A stretch of DNA of 59,321 bases from CAYJEO01 sp964369355 (lineage in GTDB: Bacteria; Bacillota_I; Bacilli_A; RF39; UBA660): assembly GCA_964369355.1 (NCBI GenBank), contig CAYJEO010000004.1, forward strand, positions 1 to 59,321, read 5' to 3'. Positions 9,432 to 16,641 of the stretch are shown piece by piece; the stretch's first letter is position 1, and the number at the start of each line of letters is the position of its first letter. Below the pieces are notes generated by a model. That model made no database searches. It was not told the origin of the DNA and worked only from the letters and a program-made list of their open reading frames with translations. A program made the position numbers and the translations under genes.

Positions 9432-10351
9432 ATAGCACCTTCTTCTAGTAAAATAATAAACTTATCTAATAATAAATTTATATTTGCATTATATTTTAGT
9501 TTTTCTTTTGTTTGTTCAATTATAGTTATTTTTCTAATAATTTGTTCTACTGTGTTCTTATCAGTTATTTTTTGGATTGTTTTTTCATTTTCTTTATAAA
9601 TTTCAATTTTGTTTTTCACTTTATGGTTAAATATATCTTTATAAAATAGTTGGACCATATTAAAAAAAGCTAATATTTCATCTTTTTCTTTGAAATTACT
9701 TAGTATTAATTTATTTGTTTTACAAAGCGTTTTGCTTCCATTCATTTCATAATATTCTACAAATTTAATGATTGCTTCTATTTTTTCGATTGCTTGTCCA
9801 TCTTCTATAAATTTATTAATTTCATCTTTATTACGATATATATTCTTTGCAATCGTTTCTATTATACTGTTTGATTGACTATTTTCTTGCCTTAATGTTA
9901 TTATGACACATCTAGATATTATTGTTTCTATTACTTGGTGAGTATTTTCTGTAAGTAATATTGCAATTATATTTTCTTCTGGTTCTTCTAAAAATTTTAG
10001 TAAAGAGTTTGCAGATGAAGGGTTTAATTTAGATGCATCTGTTATTACATATATTCTTTTATTATTTATAGTTGATTTTGTTTTAAATATCTTTTGAATT
10101 TCTTCTATTTGCTCTTTTGTTATCCATTGTCCATCGGGTCTTATTATTTTCAAGTCTTGATAAGTTTCGTTTTCTATATTTTGATTTTGTTCTTCATTAT
10201 TTATTATTTTTTTAATAAAGTCTTTTGCGAAATCTAAACCATTTATATTTCCATTTGTTTCTATCATATAAGCATGGCTTAATTTTTCTTTTTCTATTGC
10301 ATTTTTAATTATTTGATATGCAATAGGTTGTTTTTCTTTATATTTTTCCAA
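9428..10351 (-). CDS. holB: DNA polymerase III delta' subunit
   Basis: Clamp-loader subunit that works with DnaX to load the DnaN clamp. About 307 residues. The AAA+ fold is recognisable (LSHAYMIE, VITDASKLNPSSANSLLKFLEEPEEN, ISRC), but the P-loop is degenerate, as expected for delta'. The start is uncertain: SD GAGGTGA (10363-10357) overlaps the ATG at 10357 but is 5 nt from an in-frame TTG at 10351, which I prefer. It lies two nucleotides from the codons of bofA if the upstream GTG is used. Confidence 0.92.
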   Translation of the reverse strand: MEKYKEKQPIAYQIIKNAIEKEKLSHAYMIETNGNINGLDFAKDFIKKIINNEEQNQNIENETYQDLKIIRPDGQWITKEQIEEIQKIFKTKSTINNKRIYVITDASKLNPSSANSLLKFLEEPEENIIAILLTENTHQVIETIISRCVIITLRQENSQSNSIIETIAKNIYRNKDEINKFIEDGQAIEKIEAIIKFVEYYEMNGSKTLCKTNKLILSNFKEKDEILAFFNMVQLFYKDIFNHKVKNKIEIYKENEKTIQKITDKNTVEQIIRKITIIEQTKEKLKYNANINLLLDKFIILLEEGAI

Positions 10352-10361
10352 AATCATCACC

Positions 10362-10550
10362 TCAATATATAATAATCAAAATAGCTATTAATGAAAATAG
10401 CGCTTTTGTTCCAAATGTCATAAGTATTAGTATTGTTATAATATTTATTGGTATTATTAAATTTAGTGGTGCAGCTATTAAATTATAAGTATATAAAACT
10501 AGTGTACTTAAAATAAATTTTTCTATTAGTTTATAAAGTTTTTTTATCAC
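10362..10550 (-). CDS. bofA: BofA-like small membrane protein
   Basis: 62 residues, almost entirely hydrophobic after a short basic start (MIKKLYKLIEKF), with two or three predicted membrane segments. The C-terminal part PINIITILILMTFGTKALF resembles the PF07441 pattern of an N-rich turn before a Gly-containing helix, and the gene follows recR as bofA does in B. subtilis. There BofA inhibits the SpoIVFB protease and delays sigma-K processing. The start is GTG with GGTGA upstream, the stop TGA. The family call rests partly on gene order. Confidence 0.72.
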   Translation of the reverse strand: MIKKLYKLIEKFILSTLVLYTYNLIAAPLNLIIPINIITILILMTFGTKALFSLIAILIIIY

Positions 10551-10586
10551 ATTATCACCAATATATATTATTCGTATTTATAATTA

Positions 10587-11189
10587 TTATTCTTTTATAT
10601 TTTTTCTTTGATCTAACGCCATTTCTAGCGTTAATGAATCAATATATTCCATATCTGCTCCTAAAGGTATACCGTGAGCTATTTTTGATATAGTTACTTT
10701 CATTCCGTCTAGCATTTTAGATATGTATAAAGCAGTTGTTTCTCCCTCTATACTAGGTTTAACTGCTATTATTATTTCTTTTATATTTTCTTTTTTTATT
10801 CTCTCAATTAGTGAGTAAATTTTTATATCTTCTGGGTTAATTCCATCTATCGGAGATATTAAACCATCTAACACATGATATAGTCCATTATATGTACCTA
10901 TTTTTTCAAACATAATAACATTTTTTGGTTCTTCTACTACACATATAGTTGATTTATCTCTTGACTCATTTTTACATATTTCGCATAATTCTTCTTCTGA
11001 TAAATGGTTACATTGTTTACATCTAATAACTTTTTCTTTTACATCTATTATTGATTTAGCAAATAATTCACAATTTTCTTTTTCAAAGTCCATTGTTGCT
11101 ATTGCTAATCTTTCAGCTGTTTTTTCGCCAATTCCTGGTAGTTTTTTATAGCTATCTATTAGACTTTTTATTGACTTAGGATAACTCAT
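10587..11189 (-). CDS. recR: Recombination mediator RecR
   Basis: Acts with RecO (and RecF) to load RecA on SSB-coated gaps. 200 residues, normal length. An HhH motif lies near the start (LPGIGEKTAERLA). A Cys4 zinc finger (CKQC and CEIC) is at about 58-72, then a Toprim domain (VVEEPKNV, IIIAVKPSIEGE) and the C-terminal Walker-B-like HGIPLGADMEYID. It begins directly after the ebfC stop codon; dnaX-ebfC-recR is a standard bacterial operon. Confidence 0.97.
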   Translation of the reverse strand: MSYPKSIKSLIDSYKKLPGIGEKTAERLAIATMDFEKENCELFAKSIIDVKEKVIRCKQCNHLSEEELCEICKNESRDKSTICVVEEPKNVIMFEKIGTYNGLYHVLDGLISPIDGINPEDIKIYSLIERIKKENIKEIIIAVKPSIEGETTALYISKMLDGMKVTISKIAHGIPLGADMEYIDSLTLEMALDQRKNIKE

Positions 11190-11486
11190 TTAGAATAAAC
11201 CTGGCATTCCTTGTGTATATTTACCCATTTTCTTTTCTGTATCTTTGTCTATTTGATCCATTATGTTATTTACTGTTACCAAAACCATATCTTCTAACAT
11301 TTCAATATCGTCTTTATCCAAGTTTTCTGAATCTATTTTAATTGATTTTATTTTTTTATCTCCTGTTGCTTCTACTGTAACAAATGAAGTTGTTGCAGTA
11401 AAGACAGTATTATTTATCTCTTCTTTTGCTGTCATCATATCTTTTTGCATTTTTTGTGCTTGTTTCATCATTGCTTGTATATTCAT
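11190..11486 (-). CDS. ebfC: YbaB/EbfC family nucleoid-associated protein
   Basis: 98 residues. The start MNIQAMMKQAQKMQKDM is the family hallmark, followed by a small alpha/beta dimer domain and the C-terminal MGKYTQGMPGLF. Members bind DNA as tweezer-like dimers; the cellular role is still vague. It is sandwiched between dnaX and recR with no spare space, as in most bacteria. Confidence 0.93.
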   Translation of the reverse strand: MNIQAMMKQAQKMQKDMMTAKEEINNTVFTATTSFVTVEATGDKKIKSIKIDSENLDKDDIEMLEDMVLVTVNNIMDQIDKDTEKKMGKYTQGMPGLF

Positions 11487-11506
11487 TTTATTTCCTTCTT
11501 TCTTTC

Positions 11507-13207
11507 TTATTGATATTCTATTATTTCTGAAAACATATCTTTTATTTCATTTGATTTTTCTTCATTTAATATATCTTTTAAATAAAAGTCTTCTTCAATA
11601 TATTCATATTTTTGTAATTTATTATTAAATTGTTGTTTTATTTCTTCCCATTTATTGCTATGTGTAGAAATAACACTAAATTTATTACCTATTGATTTTT
11701 CTAGCATTTCTTCTATTTTGATTAATTGTTCATTAAATAAATCAGATTGTAATTCTGTATCTAGTACAAATATTAAATTTTTATCACTTGCGGCTTTTAA
11801 CTGTGCATCTAATACTAGTGATGCAACCTGTGAATATGTATCGTTTAATATATATGACGACACTTCTTCTATTTTCGGTTTTAAATCTAATAAATCTTTT
11901 TTTGAAAAGTTTGATAAAGTATTATTAATTCTAATTTTTGTTACATTTTTAAGTTTTTCTTTTTTGTTATTATCTGCAACTTCAACCTTAGTTTCGATTT
12001 CTAATTTAATTACTTTTTTTTCTTTTTCTTTTATTTCTACCTTTTCTGGTACTTGTTTGTTACTTTCAATTATTTCCTGGGAAATATTTTTTTCTTTTTT
12101 CTCTTCATTTTTTTCATTATTTTTTTGTTCTTTTAAAACATTCATTAATTTTATTATAGTTAACTCAAATTGAAGTTTTGGATTTGATGTTTTTTTCATT
12201 TCATTTAAAGTTAACATAAATGCATCTATCATATTTATTATATTTGTATAATTCGTTGATTCTATTACATTTTTATATATTTGTGTATCATTTACACTTT
12301 GTTTTAAAAAATCATCATTTAGATTGAAAATTAAAACATTTTTAAGAAAATAAGTTATTTCTTCTGTTAATTTAACAATGTCTTTACCTGTTTCGTTGAA
12401 CGTTTCAATTATATTAAACGTTTCAGATATTTCTTTTTTTATAATACTTACTATTAATTTTGATATATCACTTTGAGTAATTGTTCCATTTACATTATGG
12501 ACATCTTCAATTGTTATTTTTTCATTATTATACGATATTACTTTATCTAGTAAACTTAAGGCATCACGCATACCACCATCTGATAATCGCGCTATTTCTT
12601 GTATTGCTAATTCTTCTATTTTTATTTTTTCTTTTTCTGTTACTTCTTCTATTTTTCTATACATTTCTGAATCTTCTATTTTTTTAAAATCAAATCTCTG
12701 ACATCTAGACAATATAGTCGTAGGTATTTTATGAGGTTCTGTTGTAGCTAATATAAATATTACGTGTTTTGGTGGTTCTTCTAATGTCTTTAACAATGCA
12801 TTAAAAGCACCAGTACTTAACATATGAACTTCATCTATAATGTATATTTTATATTTACTTATTGAAGGTGTTAAATTAACTTTACTTCTTATTTCTCTTA
12901 TTTCATCTACTCCATTATTAGAAGCAGCATCTATTTCAATTATATCAGTACTTTGTTTTGTGTTTATTTCTATACAACTAAGACATTTATCACAAGCTAA
13001 ATCTCCTATTAAATTTTCACAATTAATTATTTTAGACATTATTTTAGCTATACTTGTTTTACCTGTACCTCTAGGTCCTGTAAATAAATATGCATGTGTT
13101 ATTTTATTGTTTTTTATAGCGTTTTTAAGTGTTTTTATAACTATTTTTTGTCCAACTACACTATCAAACGTCGATGGTCTATATTTTCTATATAATGCTT
13201 GATACAT
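11507..13207 (-). CDS. dnaX: DNA polymerase III gamma/tau subunit
   Basis: ATPase of the clamp loader; tau also holds polymerase and helicase together. 566 residues. Walker A GPRGTGKTS at about 44-52, four zinc-binding cysteines between about 65 and 80 (CENLI...CDKCLSC), Walker B IYIIDEVHML, sensor ATTEPHKIPTTILSRCQRF. Around residues 365-420 is a Lys/Glu-rich linker, then a tau-specific C-terminal domain. Two A-AAA-AAT heptamers in frame in the linker (E365-N367 and E372-N374) could in principle give a short gamma form. ATG 13207 has GAGGTGA upstream. Confidence 0.96.
   Translation of the reverse strand: MYQALYRKYRPSTFDSVVGQKIVIKTLKNAIKNNKITHAYLFTGPRGTGKTSIAKIMSKIINCENLIGDLACDKCLSCIEINTKQSTDIIEIDAASNNGVDEIREIRSKVNLTPSISKYKIYIIDEVHMLSTGAFNALLKTLEEPPKHVIFILATTEPHKIPTTILSRCQRFDFKKIEDSEMYRKIEEVTEKEKIKIEELAIQEIARLSDGGMRDALSLLDKVISYNNEKITIEDVHNVNGTITQSDISKLIVSIIKKEISETFNIIETFNETGKDIVKLTEEITYFLKNVLIFNLNDDFLKQSVNDTQIYKNVIESTNYTNIINMIDAFMLTLNEMKKTSNPKLQFELTIIKLMNVLKEQKNNEKNEEKKEKNISQEIIESNKQVPEKVEIKEKEKKVIKLEIETKVEVADNNKKEKLKNVTKIRINNTLSNFSKKDLLDLKPKIEEVSSYILNDTYSQVASLVLDAQLKAASDKNLIFVLDTELQSDLFNEQLIKIEEMLEKSIGNKFSVISTHSNKWEEIKQQFNNKLQKYEYIEEDFYLKDILNEEKSNEIKDMFSEIIEYQ
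12072..12085. promoter_or_regulatory. Near-perfect Noc-binding palindrome inside dnaX
   Basis: ATTTCCTGGGAAAT matches the Noc site ATTTCCCGGGAAAT at 13 of 14 positions. It lies in the linker codons of dnaX, and one mismatch makes binding less certain than at the other three sites. Confidence 0.45.
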
Positions 13208-13220
13208 ATGTCACCTCACT

Positions 13221-13239
13221 CATATATAATTATACCACA
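13221..13239 (-). promoter_or_regulatory. Extended -10 promoter of the dnaX operon
   Basis: The minus strand reads TGTGGTATAATTATATATG. TATAAT (13234-13229) is preceded by TGTGG, a TRTG-type extended -10, with no clear -35. The start point would be near 13222, leaving a leader of about 15 nt that holds the dnaX ribosome site. The same 19 bases occur before recF. Confidence 0.65.
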
Positions 13240-13240
13240 G

Positions 13241-13277
13241 AAAAAGAAGAGATTGACCTTTACTTTCTCTTCTTTTT
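13241..13277 (-). terminator. Terminator after tadA
   Basis: A 12-bp perfect inverted repeat (AAAAAGAAGAGA 13241-13252 and its complement 13266-13277, 13-nt loop) overlaps the tadA stop. On the minus strand it ends in TCTTTTT, a usable U tract. It separates tadA from the dnaX promoter. Confidence 0.65.
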
Positions 13278-13676
13278 AAAAAATTTTTGTAATAATTCCA
13301 ACGATTCCTCTGCACAAATCCCTTTTTCATAATTTATTTTATTATATTGTTTTAAATATCCAAATTTATCAGAATCAATCGAGTAATATATTTTTTTTAT
13401 TTTTGATTGTTCGATTGCTCCTGTGCACATCATACACGGTTCTAACGTGACATACATCTCACAATCTATCAATCTCCAACTTTTTAATTTTTTACAAGCT
13501 TTTTCTATTGCTATTATTTCAGCATGTTTTGTTACTTGCTGTTTTTTTTCTTTTTTATTGTGAGCTTTTGCAATTACTTTATTATTTTTAACAATTACTG
13601 CACCAATAGGTATTTCCTTTGATTTAAAGGCCTTATAAGCTTCTTTTAGTGCTATTTTCATATACTTTTCGTTCAT
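13260..13676 (-). CDS. tadA: tRNA-specific adenosine-34 deaminase
   Basis: Converts A34 to inosine in tRNA-Arg(ACG). 138 residues of the cytidine-deaminase fold. The zinc and proton-shuttle motif HAE is at about residues 52-54, and the PCMMC zinc ligands at about 82-86. Length is slightly below the usual 150-165. SD AGGTGA precedes ATG 13676. It lies between the SRP RNA gene and dnaX, the B. subtilis neighbourhood of yaaJ, scr and dnaX. Confidence 0.95.
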   Translation of the reverse strand: MNEKYMKIALKEAYKAFKSKEIPIGAVIVKNNKVIAKAHNKKEKKQQVTKHAEIIAIEKACKKLKSWRLIDCEMYVTLEPCMMCTGAIEQSKIKKIYYSIDSDKFGYLKQYNKINYEKGICAEESLELLQKFFKKKRK

Positions 13677-13692
13677 TTTATCACCTAATTAT

Positions 13693-13771
13693 AAAAAAAG
13701 CACACACATTCAGAGATCCTTAAGGCTGCTATCTTCCGATCCTGACCTGTTTCGAATATAAATGTTGTGCA
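13693..13771 (-). ncRNA. ffs: Small signal recognition particle RNA (4.5S type)
   Basis: The minus strand holds the SRP domain IV core: CAGGTCAGGATCGGAAGA, the GGAA tetraloop, then AGCAGCC. The 5' GCACAACATT pairs with AATGTGTGTGC at the 3' end, and a T run at 13699-13693 ends transcription. At about 75 nt it lacks the Alu domain of the 270-nt RNA of B. subtilis. It binds Ffh to target membrane proteins. A well-placed promoter ends 5-6 nt upstream of the inferred 5' end. Confidence 0.93.
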
Positions 13772-13776
13772 TAATT

Positions 13777-13805
13777 AATATATACTATTATTTCCTTTTT
13801 TTCAA
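13777..13805 (-). promoter_or_regulatory. Promoter of the SRP RNA gene
   Basis: TTGAAA (13805-13800), a 17-nt spacer and TATATT (13782-13777), reading leftward. Transcription would start about where the terminal stem of the RNA begins. Confidence 0.75.
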
Positions 13806-13814
13806 TTTTTTTAA

Positions 13815-14056
13815 CGTTTCACGTGGAACATTGTTATTTTGTTTTACTCTATGTTTCACGTGGAACATCATTGTTTTGTTTTACTCTATGTTTCACGTGG
13901 AACATTNNNNNNNNNNNNNNNNNNNNNNNNNNNNNNNNNNNNNNNNNNNNNNNNNNNNNNNNNNNNNNNNNNNNNNNNNNNNNNNNNNNNNNNNNNNNNN
14001 NNNNNNTTCACGTGGAACATTATTATTTTGTTTTATTCTATGTTTCACGTGAAACG
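13815..14056. repeat. Tandem parS-like array, 37-bp period, interrupted by an assembly gap
   Basis: Five copies of a 16-bp near-palindrome are visible, at 13815, 13852, 13889, 14004 (its first three bases lost in the gap) and 14041. Spacing is exactly 37 bp wherever it can be measured. The core TGTTTCACGTGGAACA is the reverse complement of TGTTCCACGTGAAACA, which fits the B. subtilis parS consensus TGTTNCACGTGAAACA. The outer copies differ by a base or two (13815 starts CG; 14041 ends GAAACG). Spacers of 21 bp are T-rich and nearly identical. The array lies between the SRP RNA promoter and gyrA. ParB from this window is the likely ligand. The total copy number is unknown. Confidence 0.85.
13907..14006. 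other. Assembly gap of 100 N inside the parS array
   Basis: Exactly 100 N, the usual placeholder for a gap of unknown length. The flanks share only the 15-mer at 13892-13906 and 14007-14021, which the repeat itself explains. Open reading frames crossing the gap are not real. Confidence 0.95.
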
Positions 14057-14103
14057 TTGTTGTCTTTTTTTACTGGAATTGTTATGTTTAATATAACAAA
14101 AAT

Positions 14104-14117
14104 ATTTCCCGGGAAAT
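14104..14117. promoter_or_regulatory. Perfect Noc-binding palindrome next to the parS array
   Basis: ATTTCCCGGGAAAT, 14/14, in the non-coding interval between the parS-like array and the end of gyrA, 48 bp from the last parS-like copy. Confidence 0.72.
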
Positions 14118-14138
14118 AAAAAAGAGCTATTGCTCTTC
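14111..14138 (-). terminator. Terminator of gyrA
   Basis: A 6-bp stem, AAGAGC (14122-14127) with GCTCTT (14132-14137), TATT loop, is followed on the minus strand by six Ts. It overlaps the gyrA stop codon and abuts the Noc palindrome. Confidence 0.75.
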
Positions 14139-16631
14139 ATTTATTATTGTATTTTCAGTGTTTTCAGGAATTAATTCAGTGTTATTAACTTCGTTTTCTA
14201 TATTTTCATTGGTTTCATCTTCTAATTTTTCAATTAGAGCTACTGTACTAACTTTTTGTTCATCTTTCAAATTAATTAATTTAACACCTTGTGCAACTCT
14301 TCCTGTTGAAGAAACTTGTTCTAGTGATAATCTTATTATTATTCCACTATTTGTCATAATCATTAAATCTTCTAATCCTGAAACTGCTTTAAATGCTATT
14401 ATACTACCATTTTTTTCAGTTATATTTAAGGCTTTAACACCTTTGCTTCCTCTGTGAGTTTTTCTAAACTGTTCTACACCTGTTTTCTTACCATAACCTT
14501 TTTCAGTTACAACTAAAATTTCATTATCTAATGTAGCCACTTCGATTCCTACACAAATTCCATCGCCAGCATCAATTCCTCTAACTCCTGATGCAGTTCT
14601 ACCCATAACTCTTATTTCTGTTTCATCAAATCTTATCATTCTACCATTAGATGATGCTATTAATATTTCATTTTCTCCTGTTGTTTTTTTAACACCAATA
14701 AGATTGTCATCTTCTTTTAAAGTTATAGCTATTTTTCCATTTGTTCTTATATTTTCAAATTCAGTTAACGCTGTGCGTTTAACTAAACCTCTTTGTGTAC
14801 AAAATACAATATATTTATTTTCCTCTGCATTTTCAACCTTTAACATAGATGTTACTACTTCTTCTTTATCTAAAGGTAATAAATTTACAATCGGTAATCC
14901 TTTTGCTTGTCTGCTATATAAAGGTACTTCGTATCCTTTGATTCTGTAAACTCTTCCTTTATTAGTAAAGAATAATAAATAGTCATGGGTTGTCATAGTT
15001 ATCATATGTTCTACAAAGTCTTCTTCGTTTGTAGACATACCTTTAACTCCAACTCCACCTCTATTTTGAGTTTTATAAGTCTCTGTAGTAATACGTTTTA
15101 CATAACCTTTATTAGTTAATGTTATAACTATATCCTCTACAGGGATTAAAGATTCGTCTTCTATATATTCGATTGATGTCATATCTATCTCTGTACGACG
15201 TTCTGTTGCAAATTTACGCTTAATTTCAAGCATTTCTTCTTTTATAATTGATAATACTCTTTGCTCGTTCGCTAATATATCTTTTAAATCTGCTATTAAT
15301 AATTCTAATTGAGCGATTTCTTCTTCTATTTTTTCTTTTTCTAATCCAGTTAATCTTCTTAATCTCATATCTAATATAGCTGTTGCTTGTATTTCAGACA
15401 ATGAAAATTTAGTTATTAATTGTTCTTTAGCTATTTGATCTGTTTTAGATTCTCTAATAATTTTAATTACTTCATCTATATGATCTAGAGCTATTTTTAA
15501 CCCTAATAATATATGATGTCTATCTTCTGCTTTTTTTAAGTTAAATCTAGTTCTTCTATATATTATTTCTTTTTGATAATCAATGTAATGCATTAATATA
15601 TCTTTTAATCCAAATGTATGTGGTCTTCCATTATGAAGCATTAATAAATTAATACCATATGATGTTTGTAATTGCGTATTTTTATATAAATTATTTAATA
15701 CTACATTTGCATTTGCTTCTTTTTTTAATTCTACAACTAATTTAAAACCATTTTTTAATGATGTTTCATCTCTTAAATCAGATATTCCTGTTAGAACTTT
15801 ATCTCTTACTAATTCAGCAATTTTCATTTGTAAGTTGTGAGTATTTGTTTGATATGGAACCTCAGTTATAACTATTTGTGTTTTTGAATTAGTTTCCACT
15901 ATATTAACTTTTCCTCTTACAACTATTGACCCTCTACCTGTTTCATATGCTTTTCTAATTCCAGCATTTCCTAAAATACTTCCGCCTGTTGGGAAATCTG
16001 GTCCTTTTAAATGAGTCATTAATTCTGATAATTCAATGTCATTATTGTCAACATATGCAACAGTTGCATCTATTACCTCACCTAAATTATGTGGTGGAAT
16101 ATTGGTTGCCATACCTACTGCTATACCTGTACCACCATTTACTAATATATTTGGGAATCTACTTGGTAATACTGTAGGTTCTTTTTCAGATGCATCATAG
16201 TTATCTGTCATATCTATAGTATTTTTATCGATATCTCTTAACATTTCCATTGATATTTTAGCTAATCTTGCTTCTGTATAACGTGATGCGGCCGCTGTTG
16301 AACCATCAATAAAACCAAAGTTTCCGTGACCATCTATTAATTTATGACTATAACTAAAGTCTTGAGCCATACGTACCATAGAGTCATAAATAGCAGAATC
16401 TCCGTGTGGATGGTATTTCCCCATTACATTTCCGACTGTTTTGGCACTTTTTACATATTGTTTATCCGGTGTGTACCCGTCTTCATACATTGCATAAAGG
16501 ATTCTTCTGTGAACAGGTTTCAATCCGTCTCTTAAATCTGGTAATGCACGTGAGACAATTACACTCATTGAATATTGTAAAAATGAATCTTTTACTTCTT
16601 TTTCAATGTTAATTAATTCTATTTTGTCCAT
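14127..16631 (-). CDS. gyrA: DNA gyrase subunit A
   Basis: Cleaves and rejoins DNA during negative supercoiling. 834 residues. The catalytic tyrosine lies in SRYTEAR near residue 120. The quinolone-determining region reads HPHGDSAIYDSMVRMAQ, with Ser and Asp at the usual positions (no classical resistance change). A C-terminal beta-pinwheel has a GyrA-box-like QNRGGVGVKG. The last 35 residues are acidic and Asn-rich. It starts 10 nt after gyrB with AGGAGG upstream. ParC is much less likely given the pinwheel box and the gyrB partner. Confidence 0.97.
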   Translation of the reverse strand: MDKIELINIEKEVKDSFLQYSMSVIVSRALPDLRDGLKPVHRRILYAMYEDGYTPDKQYVKSAKTVGNVMGKYHPHGDSAIYDSMVRMAQDFSYSHKLIDGHGNFGFIDGSTAAASRYTEARLAKISMEMLRDIDKNTIDMTDNYDASEKEPTVLPSRFPNILVNGGTGIAVGMATNIPPHNLGEVIDATVAYVDNNDIELSELMTHLKGPDFPTGGSILGNAGIRKAYETGRGSIVVRGKVNIVETNSKTQIVITEVPYQTNTHNLQMKIAELVRDKVLTGISDLRDETSLKNGFKLVVELKKEANANVVLNNLYKNTQLQTSYGINLLMLHNGRPHTFGLKDILMHYIDYQKEIIYRRTRFNLKKAEDRHHILLGLKIALDHIDEVIKIIRESKTDQIAKEQLITKFSLSEIQATAILDMRLRRLTGLEKEKIEEEIAQLELLIADLKDILANEQRVLSIIKEEMLEIKRKFATERRTEIDMTSIEYIEDESLIPVEDIVITLTNKGYVKRITTETYKTQNRGGVGVKGMSTNEEDFVEHMITMTTHDYLLFFTNKGRVYRIKGYEVPLYSRQAKGLPIVNLLPLDKEEVVTSMLKVENAEENKYIVFCTQRGLVKRTALTEFENIRTNGKIAITLKEDDNLIGVKKTTGENEILIASSNGRMIRFDETEIRVMGRTASGVRGIDAGDGICVGIEVATLDNEILVVTEKGYGKKTGVEQFRKTHRGSKGVKALNITEKNGSIIAFKAVSGLEDLMIMTNSGIIIRLSLEQVSSTGRVAQGVKLINLKDEQKVSTVALIEKLEDETNENIENEVNNTELIPENTENTIINEEQ

Positions 16632-16641
16632 CTTGTTCCTC

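Noticed and set aside
13815..14056. CRISPR array
   Set aside because: The units are tandem with near-identical 21-bp spacers, the 16-bp core is a parS palindrome, and no cas genes are present.
13762..14119. Overlapping reading frames across the parS-like repeats and N run on the plus strand
   Set aside because: They exist only because the 37-bp repeat and the N gap lack stops. No ribosome site, repetitive composition, and three frames are open at once.
16546..16558. Possible parS in gyrA (GCACGTGAGACA)
   Set aside because: Only the CACGTG centre matches; both arms differ from the consensus.
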